Positions 30,967-36,566 of a DNA stretch of 36,566 nt are shown here, piece by piece; the stretch's first letter is position 1; every line of letters begins with the position of its first letter. This DNA comes from CAYZXT01 sp964482515 (GTDB taxonomy: Bacteria > Elusimicrobiota > Elusimicrobia > FEN-1173): NCBI GenBank assembly GCA_964482515.1, contig CAYZXT010000025.1, positions 1 through 36,566 of the forward strand. The letters run 5' to 3'. The position numbers were made by a program, and so were the translations under genes. The notes beneath the pieces are model-generated. The model worked only from the letters and a program-made list of their open reading frames with translations. It did no database searches and was not told where the DNA came from.

Positions 30967-31926
30967 ATGACCGAAGCATTGCTCCGCATTGAAAATCTTT
31001 CCGTTGAATATGTCCACGGCAAGAAGCGCCTGGCCGCGGTGCGGCAGGTTTCCCTTGAGCTGCCCGAAGGACAAACCCTCGGGGTCGTGGGCGAGTCCGG
31101 CTGCGGCAAATCCACGCTGGCGCTTTCGATCCTACGACTTCTCCCCGAGAAGGAAGGTCACATCTCCGGCGGGCGAATTCTATTTAAAGGTCGGGACATC
31201 CTCTCGTTACCGGCGGAGGATTTGCGCCGTTTGCGCGGCGGCGACATCGGCATGGTGTTCCAGGACCCCTACTCTTCCCTCAACCCCGTGCTCACGCTCG
31301 GCGAACAGATCGAAGAGGTCCTCGAGATCCACCAAGGCGCGCGGAACAAAAAGCGCGTCCTCGAGTTGTTCGGCCACGTGCGGCTGCCGGAACCGGGGCG
31401 TTTTTATTCGTCCTATCCGCACCAGATTTCCGGCGGACAGCGGCAGCGCGTGATCCTCGCCATGGCGCTGGCGGCGAACCCCAAACTCCTGATCGCGGAC
31501 GAACCCACCACGGCCCTGGACGTCACGGTGCAGAAGGAGATTTTGGATTTGCTTTCCCTGCTCCAGAAAGAAATGAAGCTCGCCATGCTGTTCATCACCC
31601 ACAACCTGGGCCTCGTGTCGGAGCGCATGGACCGCGTCGCCGTGATGTACGCCGGGGAAATCGTCGAAACCGGGCCGACCGCCGAACTTTTCCGCCAACC
31701 GCGGCATCCCTATACGCAGGGCCTGCTGCGGTCGCTCCCCAAATTGACGCAGACCGCCGGCCGCCTTCCGATGCTGCCGGGCCAGCCGCCGGACTTAAAG
31801 AATGTCCCCAGCGGCTGTCCTTTCCATCCGCGCTGCCCGATGGTCTTCGAGCCCTGCGCCCAACAACATCCGGAGCTGGCGCCGCGTGGCGGAAACCCCG
31901 CAGCCTGCCACCTTTATCCCCTATGA
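30967..31926 (+). CDS. dppD: Peptide ABC transporter ATPase, DppD/OppD type
   Basis: First of two ATPases, 319 residues. It has Walker A GESGCGKST, Q-loop MVFQDPYSSLNP, signature SGGQRQRV and Walker B LLIADEPTTALDV. The switch His lies in LFITHNLGLV. The C-terminal oligopeptide-transporter domain contains the four-cysteine pattern GCPFHPRCP...C...C, which binds an iron-sulphur cluster in at least some homologues. It overlaps dppF by 4 nt (ATGA). Confidence 0.95.
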   Translation: MTEALLRIENLSVEYVHGKKRLAAVRQVSLELPEGQTLGVVGESGCGKSTLALSILRLLPEKEGHISGGRILFKGRDILSLPAEDLRRLRGGDIGMVFQDPYSSLNPVLTLGEQIEEVLEIHQGARNKKRVLELFGHVRLPEPGRFYSSYPHQISGGQRQRVILAMALAANPKLLIADEPTTALDVTVQKEILDLLSLLQKEMKLAMLFITHNLGLVSERMDRVAVMYAGEIVETGPTAELFRQPRHPYTQGLLRSLPKLTQTAGRLPMLPGQPPDLKNVPSGCPFHPRCPMVFEPCAQQHPELAPRGGNPAACHLYPL

Positions 31927-32726
31927 TCCTTCTCTCCGCGGAAAACATTTCAAAGGAATTCCCGGTGGAGGGCGGCGTCTTCCGCCGGAAGATCGGTTCG
32001 GTCAGGGCGCTGGATAGCGTTTCGCTCCGGCTGGAGGAAGGGGAATCCGTCGGCGTCGTGGGGGAATCCGGCAGCGGCAAGACAACGCTGGCCAAAATCC
32101 TTTTGCGGATGCTCGCGCCGGACGTCGGTAAACTCCTGTGGGAAGGCAAGCCGGCGGAATCGATCTCCCGGAGGGACTGGGCCCACGGCGTGCAGATGGT
32201 CTTCCAGGACCCATCCGCGTCCCTCAACCCGAAGCTCACGGTGCATACCCAGTTGACCGAAGCGCTCCGGGCGAGAAAAAGCGACCCGGCCGAGCCGCGC
32301 CTGTCGGCGAACGCGGAAAAGGACGCGTTGCGGGAATTGCTGGTCTCCGTCGGATTGCCTTGGGACGCGCTTTTTTATTATCCTCATCAGTTCTCAGGGG
32401 GACAGAAGCAGCGGATCGCCATCGCCCGGGCCCTGGCCGACCGGCCCCGCCTTCTTATCGCGGACGAGCCGGTCTCATCGCTCGACCTGTCGATCCAGGC
32501 GCAGATTTTGAACCTTTTGATGGATTTGAAGGACCATTACCGCCTGACGCTCCTGACCATCAGCCACGACCTGGCCGTCATCAGTTACCTGGCCGGCCGC
32601 GTGGTGGTCATGAAACAGGGGAAGGTCGTGGAGGAAGGCGCGACGGCCGACGTCTTATCTCGGCCCGCCGACGCCTACACGAAGGCGCTGTTGGACGCTG
32701 TCCCGCGTTTGGAAACGACGACATGA
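31923..32726 (+). CDS. dppF: Peptide ABC transporter ATPase, DppF/OppF type
   Basis: Second ATPase, 267 residues. It has Walker A GESGSGKTT, Q-loop MVFQDPSASLNP, signature FSGGQKQRIAIARAL, Walker B LLIADEPVSSLDL and switch LTISHDLAV. It ends soon after the nucleotide-binding domain and lacks the Cys-bearing C-terminal extension present in its partner, so it is shorter than many DppF proteins, which run to about 320 residues. Nothing suggests a frameshift: the reading frame closes with a natural stop that overlaps the acyl-CoA synthetase start (ATGA). Confidence 0.94.
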   Translation: MILLSAENISKEFPVEGGVFRRKIGSVRALDSVSLRLEEGESVGVVGESGSGKTTLAKILLRMLAPDVGKLLWEGKPAESISRRDWAHGVQMVFQDPSASLNPKLTVHTQLTEALRARKSDPAEPRLSANAEKDALRELLVSVGLPWDALFYYPHQFSGGQKQRIAIARALADRPRLLIADEPVSSLDLSIQAQILNLLMDLKDHYRLTLLTISHDLAVISYLAGRVVVMKQGKVVEEGATADVLSRPADAYTKALLDAVPRLETTT

Positions 32727-34261
32727 CATATATTACCCTGAACGACATGCTGGCGCAGTCCGTCCGGGAAGTACCGGACAAAGTGGCTTTCCATTTTAAA
32801 CATGGACAGATCACTTACCGCGAGCTTTCGGAGCGGATCGACCGCTGCGCGGCCGGGCTCCACGCCCTGGGGATCAAAAAGGGCGACGCCTTCGGTTTGG
32901 TCCTGCGCAATTCGGTCGAGTTCGTGACGCTCTTCTTCGCCCTGGCCCGCCTGGGCGCCGTGTCCGTGCCCGTGAACTTCATGGAAAAGGGCGAGCGGAT
33001 GGGGTTCATCTTCAAGGACGCGGAGGTCAAAGGTTGCCTGACGTCCAAGGAATTCCTGGCCAACGTTCTGGACGCCCGGAAGCAGGCGCCGTCCCTCAAG
33101 CACATCTTCCTGAAGGGCGCCGAAAGCGGCTTCCCCAATTTCGAAACGCTGCTGAAGCCTCCCTTGCCGGCGGATTCCTATCCGGCGAACAAACCCGAGG
33201 AGCTCGTCCTCTTGATCTACACCGCCGGAACGACGGGCCAGCCCAAAGGCGTCATGCTGACGCACCAGAATTTCTACGCCAACCTGGAATCCACCCGCGG
33301 CGCCATCGAGCTGAAGCGCGAAGACATCTTCATGTGCCTCCTCCCCATGTTCCATTCCTACGCCTGGACGACCAACGTGTTGTTGCCGCTGCGGCTGGGG
33401 ACGTCGACGGTGATCATTGAATCGCTCCTGCCTTTCGAACCGGTGCTGAAGGCGATCTGGGATTATAAGGTCACGATCTTCTGCGCCGTGCCGCCCATCT
33501 TCGCGGCCCTCACGCAGAAGATACGCGGCATGAAGGCCTTCTTCATGCGCCTGGTCAACCCCGTTCGGATCTGCGTTTCAGGCGCCGCCGCGCTGCCCCA
33601 TCAGGTCCATAAGGATTTCGAAGAGTCCTTCGGCATCCCGCTGCTCGAGGGCTACGGCCTCACCGAAGCGTCGCCCACCGTCTCCCTCAACCCGTTGCAC
33701 GGGAAGCATAAACCCGGCACCGTCGGCATCGCCTTTCCGGACGTCCACATCAAGATCGTGGACGATCACGAAAAACCGGTGCCCATCGGATTGGTGGGGG
33801 AAATCTGCGTCAAGGGCGACAACGTGATGTCGGGTTATTATAAAAAGCCGGACGAGACAAAAGAGGCATTCACCCAGGACGGCTGGCTGAAGACCGGAGA
33901 CCTGGGGCACCTCGACGCCGACGGCTATCTGACCATCGTGGACCGGAAGAAGGATTTGATCATCGTGAAAGGGCTGAACGTCTACCCCCAGGAAATCGAG
34001 CACGTTTTGGAATCCCATCCCGCCGTGGCCGAGGCCGCCGCGGTGGGATTTCCAACGGAGACCGGGGATGAGACCATCCGCGTTTTCGTCACGCTGAAGG
34101 AAGGGAAGACCGCGGACAAAGGCGAACTGCTCAAGCTCTGCCGCGAGAAGCTCGCTTCCTATAAAATCCCCAAGGACATCGAAATACGCAAGGAACTCCC
34201 CAAAAACGCCATCGGAAAAATCCTCAAAAAGGACCTCCGGCAAGAAAATCCCCATGCATGA
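32723..34261 (+). CDS. Long-chain acyl-CoA synthetase-like AMP-binding protein
   Basis: An ANL-family adenylating enzyme of 512 residues, closest in style to long-chain fatty acid-CoA ligases. It would activate a carboxylic acid as acyl-AMP and transfer it to CoA. Motifs seen are the P-loop YTAGTTGQPKG (about 166-176; Ala replaces the usual Ser), GYGLTEASP, the hinge region GDLGHLDADGYLTIVDRKKD and the C-terminal catalytic lysine in NAIGKILKKDL. The ATG at 32723 overlaps the dppF stop (ATGA); the longer open frame upstream shadows dppF. It overlaps the downstream nucleotidyltransferase by 8 nt. The acid substrate is not predictable, and why it is coupled to a peptide transporter is unclear. 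Confidence 0.9.
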   Translation: MTYITLNDMLAQSVREVPDKVAFHFKHGQITYRELSERIDRCAAGLHALGIKKGDAFGLVLRNSVEFVTLFFALARLGAVSVPVNFMEKGERMGFIFKDAEVKGCLTSKEFLANVLDARKQAPSLKHIFLKGAESGFPNFETLLKPPLPADSYPANKPEELVLLIYTAGTTGQPKGVMLTHQNFYANLESTRGAIELKREDIFMCLLPMFHSYAWTTNVLLPLRLGTSTVIIESLLPFEPVLKAIWDYKVTIFCAVPPIFAALTQKIRGMKAFFMRLVNPVRICVSGAAALPHQVHKDFEESFGIPLLEGYGLTEASPTVSLNPLHGKHKPGTVGIAFPDVHIKIVDDHEKPVPIGLVGEICVKGDNVMSGYYKKPDETKEAFTQDGWLKTGDLGHLDADGYLTIVDRKKDLIIVKGLNVYPQEIEHVLESHPAVAEAAAVGFPTETGDETIRVFVTLKEGKTADKGELLKLCREKLASYKIPKDIEIRKELPKNAIGKILKKDLRQENPHA

Positions 34262-35717
34262 CGATTTGACCGCCCTGGGCCCCGTCCTCGCGCCGCTCCG
34301 AAATGGCAAGGACGCGGATAAGATATGGCTCGTGGGCGGCGTGCTTCGCGACGCGCTGCTGGGCCGTCCGCTGAAAGACGTGGATTTCGCGGTGCTGGGC
34401 GACCCGCTGAAGGCGGCCAGGAAGCTCGGCGCCGCGCTGGGCGCGCGCGCTTTCGCGTTGGATGAGGAGCGCCGGATATACCGCCTCGTCCAGCAATCGT
34501 CCTCATCGGAGCGCGTTTTCGATTTTTCGCCTGTCGAAGGAAAATCCATCGAAGAGGACCTGGCGCGACGGGATTTCACCGTCAACGCCCTGGGGCTGCC
34601 CTTGACGGCGTCCGACCGTAAGGACTGGCGGAAACAGATCATCGACCTGTTTCAGGGACAAAAAGACCTGAGATCCCGAAACATCCGTCTGACGGGGGAA
34701 AAGGTCTTACGCGCCGATCCGTTGAGGCTTTTGCGCGCGTTCCGTTTCTCCGCCGAGCTGGATTTCAAGCTGGAACCGAAAACCCTGGCCGCCATCCGGA
34801 AGAACGCCGCCATGATCAAGAAGCCGGCGGCGGAGCGGATCCGGGAGGAACTCCTCAAAATCCTGGTGACGCCCCGGGCCGCGGCCGCGTTCCGGGCCAT
34901 GGACGACGCCAAGCTTCTGTGCGTCCTGTTTCCCGAAGCCGAAGAGATGCGCAAGACGGCCCACGCTTATTACGGAAAGGGCGGCGTCCTCGACCATTCG
35001 CTCAAGGCCATGGAGGCCTTCGAGTGGCTCATGGAACGCCTGAAGGAATTCTTCCCGCGCATCCATCATCCGCTGACGAAATACGCGCACGAGAAAATGG
35101 GCGGACATCCGCGATACGCTTACCTGAAATTCACCGAGCTGTTGCACGACGTGGGAAAACCGGCGACGGCCAAGGTGGAAAAGGGGAAACTGCATTTTTA
35201 CGGCCACGATTACGTGGGGATGAAGCTGACCGAGGAGATCGGCCGCCGGCTGCGTTTTTCCAACGAGCAGACGCGCTCCGTCGCGCGCCTGGTGCAATCC
35301 CACATGCGGCCCGGCAACCTCGGCCACCAGCCGGTCTTGACGGACCGCGCGGTCTTCCGTTTTTACCGCGACCTGGAGGGGGATGCCGTGGGGATGCTGC
35401 TGGTGTCCCTGGCGGACCATTTCACCTATTTGACGGAGAAACAGCGCCGCGATAAAAAGGACCCTGTCATCAATACCATACACTTCATGCTGGAGCGGTA
35501 TTTCCTTCAGCCGCAGGCGGTGCATCCCGCGAAGGTTGTGGATGGAAACGACCTCATGAAATTCCTGAAACTTAAGCCTGGCCCCGTATTGGGGCGTCTG
35601 CTAGACTTCATCCAAGAGGCGCAGGCCGGCGGCAAGGTGAAAACGCGGGAACAGGCCCTGTCGCTGGCGAAGGAAGCGCTCTCCGACGTGAAATTCGCCG
35701 GCAATATGCTAAAATGA
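34254..35717 (+). CDS. cca: tRNA nucleotidyltransferase / poly(A) polymerase family protein with HD domain
   Basis: A class II nucleotidyltransferase of 487 residues. The head has LVGGVLRDALLGRPLKDVDFAV, with the metal-binding Asp pair, and RRDFTVNAL. The neck and body include LRADPLRLLRAFRFSAEL, the RNA and nucleotide-selection region. A C-terminal HD phosphohydrolase domain has LDHSLKAME, ELLHDVGKP and HFYGHDYVG. CCA-adding enzymes and poly(A) polymerases share this build and cannot be separated with certainty. A CCA-adding role is attractive because tRNA-Arg at 17804 has no encoded CCA. It overlaps the acyl-CoA synthetase gene by 8 nt. Its last codons contain the -10-like element of the following gene. 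Confidence 0.88.
   Translation: MHDDLTALGPVLAPLRNGKDADKIWLVGGVLRDALLGRPLKDVDFAVLGDPLKAARKLGAALGARAFALDEERRIYRLVQQSSSSERVFDFSPVEGKSIEEDLARRDFTVNALGLPLTASDRKDWRKQIIDLFQGQKDLRSRNIRLTGEKVLRADPLRLLRAFRFSAELDFKLEPKTLAAIRKNAAMIKKPAAERIREELLKILVTPRAAAAFRAMDDAKLLCVLFPEAEEMRKTAHAYYGKGGVLDHSLKAMEAFEWLMERLKEFFPRIHHPLTKYAHEKMGGHPRYAYLKFTELLHDVGKPATAKVEKGKLHFYGHDYVGMKLTEEIGRRLRFSNEQTRSVARLVQSHMRPGNLGHQPVLTDRAVFRFYRDLEGDAVGMLLVSLADHFTYLTEKQRRDKKDPVINTIHFMLERYFLQPQAVHPAKVVDGNDLMKFLKLKPGPVLGRLLDFIQEAQAGGKVKTREQALSLAKEALSDVKFAGNMLK
35707..35715 (+). promoter_or_regulatory. Candidate extended -10 for the nucleotide-sugar dehydrogenase gene
   Basis: TGCTAAAAT (35707-35715) matches an extended -10 and overlaps the stop of the preceding gene. 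No -35 is convincing. The predicted +1 near 35722 gives a leader of about 70 nt. Confidence 0.35.
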
Positions 35718-35790
35718 CGCGGTCCAGTTTCACTCGTTTTGATTCGATAACAGAGAGTAAATCTCACACCACTTCACGAAAGAGTGCCCA

Positions 35791-36566
35791 ATGCTCAAAC
35801 AACTGATAGAAAATAAAAAAGCTAAAATCGGAATCATCGGCCAAGGGTACGTCGGTTTGCCTTTGGCTTTGGAATTCGCCAAAAAGGGCTTCGCCGTCAC
35901 CGGATTCGAGCTCGATGAATTCAAAGTGAAGTCCATTAACAAAGGCGTCTCCTATATACCGGACATCCCCACCAGCGCGCTGAAGGCCGTTGTGGATTCC
36001 AAGAACATGTCCGCCACGCTGGATTTCAAACAGATCGCCAAGATGGACGTGATCATCATCTGCGTTCCCACGCCCCTCAACAAGAGCAAGGACCCGGACC
36101 TCAGCTATATCGTTTCATCGACGGAAAAAGTCTGCAACCATATCCGGCGCGGACAGCTGATCGTTCTGGAAAGCACCACCTATCCAGGCACGACCCGCGA
36201 ACTGGTCCAGCCCATGCTGGAGAAAAACGGCTTCAAAGCCGGAAAAGATTTCTACCTCGTCTTTTCGCCGGAACGCGTGGACCCGGGCAACAAGAAGTTC
36301 GCCATCCACAACACGCCCAAGATCGTGGGCGGCATCACGCCGGAATGCACTGAGCTTTCGCGGCTGCTCTACGCCTCCATCATCGAGCGGGTGATCCCGG
36401 TCTCCTCCACGGAAACGGCGGAGATGGTGAAGCTGCTGGAAAACACCTTCCGCGCCGTGAACATCGGCCTGGTGAACGAAGTGGCGCTGATGTGCGACCG
36501 GCTCAAGATCAACACTTGGGAGGTCATCGACGCGGCCGCCTCCAAGCCCTTCGGCTTCATGCCTTT
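35791..36566 (+). CDS. Nucleotide-sugar dehydrogenase, UDP-GlcNAc/UDP-ManNAc type (3' end outside window)
   Basis: The reading frame is open to the right edge and gives at least 258 residues. The N-terminal Rossmann domain starts KIGIIGQGYVGLPLALEFAKKGF. IICVPTPLNKSKDPDLSYI, LESTTYPGTTREL and the diagnostic FSPERVDPGN follow. The last is characteristic of UDP-N-acetylhexosamine 6-dehydrogenases such as WbpA. The central-helix region ETAEMVKLLENTFRAVNIGLVNE is also present. The catalytic cysteine segment lies beyond the window. Such enzymes oxidise C6 of UDP-GlcNAc or UDP-ManNAc to uronic acids for surface polysaccharides. The ATG at 35791 is preceded by AAAGAG. The 73-nt upstream gap suggests a new transcription unit. 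Confidence 0.92.
   Translation, partial: MLKQLIENKKAKIGIIGQGYVGLPLALEFAKKGFAVTGFELDEFKVKSINKGVSYIPDIPTSALKAVVDSKNMSATLDFKQIAKMDVIIICVPTPLNKSKDPDLSYIVSSTEKVCNHIRRGQLIVLESTTYPGTTRELVQPMLEKNGFKAGKDFYLVFSPERVDPGNKKFAIHNTPKIVGGITPECTELSRLLYASIIERVIPVSSTETAEMVKLLENTFRAVNIGLVNEVALMCDRLKINTWEVIDAAASKPFGFMP

Noticed and set aside
1..36566. CRISPR arrays, transposases, integrases, toxin-antitoxin pairs or prophage genes
   Set aside because: No spaced direct repeats of suitable length and no such protein families were seen; gene content is housekeeping and transport.

Overview
The window is a GC-rich, gene-dense stretch of bacterial chromosome. It has almost no intergenic DNA, 33 protein-coding genes (the last cut by the right edge), one tRNA gene and one 10-base assembly gap at 6899-6908. 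No phage, insertion sequence, CRISPR array or resistance island is visible. A WaaF-type heptosyltransferase, periplasmic M16 peptidases and a lipoprotein solute-binding protein point to a diderm (Gram-negative) cell. The gap and gene mix suggest a metagenome-assembled genome of an uncultivated lineage. The SMC sequence and general style recall Elusimicrobiota or Omnitrophota, but this is an impression only.

Layout. (1) 11-6863: a heptosyltransferase gene points left. A divergent promoter region drives smc, a WecG/TagA glycosyltransferase, a RibD_C/DHFR-like reductase and exonuclease III to the right. (2) 7055-12969: after the gap comes a tight riboflavin operon, ribD-ribE-ribBA-ribH, continuing into nusB and ligA with overlaps or 1-nt spacing. 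(3) 12997-17775: recX, purH and alaS. (4) 17804-20955: tRNA-Arg(CCG), dtd, a membrane-anchored TIM-barrel glycoside-hydrolase-like protein and a small secreted protein. (5) 21063-22958: asnB alone on the minus strand with its own promoter and probable terminator. (6) 23118-35717: a long co-directional array holding two small membrane proteins, nnrE, a stand-alone Lrp/AsnC RAM domain, two M16 peptidase-family proteins, a complete dipeptide/oligopeptide ABC transporter, an acyl-CoA synthetase and a tRNA nucleotidyltransferase. (7) From 35791: a nucleotide-sugar dehydrogenase that runs off the end.

How the genes fit together. The rib genes cover GTP/ribulose-5-phosphate to riboflavin except the pyrimidine phosphatase, which is commonly encoded elsewhere. 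alaS and dtd are both concerned with tRNA charging fidelity, and the tRNA-Arg gene lacks an encoded CCA, so it needs a CCA-adding enzyme such as the one at 34254. The most interesting block is 24824-32726. One M16 subunit keeps the zinc motif and has lost the R/Y substrate pair, while its partner has lost the zinc motif and kept R/Y. They sit directly upstream of a peptide importer, suggesting a heterodimeric periplasmic peptidase coupled to peptide uptake. Several promoters share an extended -10 of the form TGnTANAAT, and at asnB its position predicts a leaderless mRNA.
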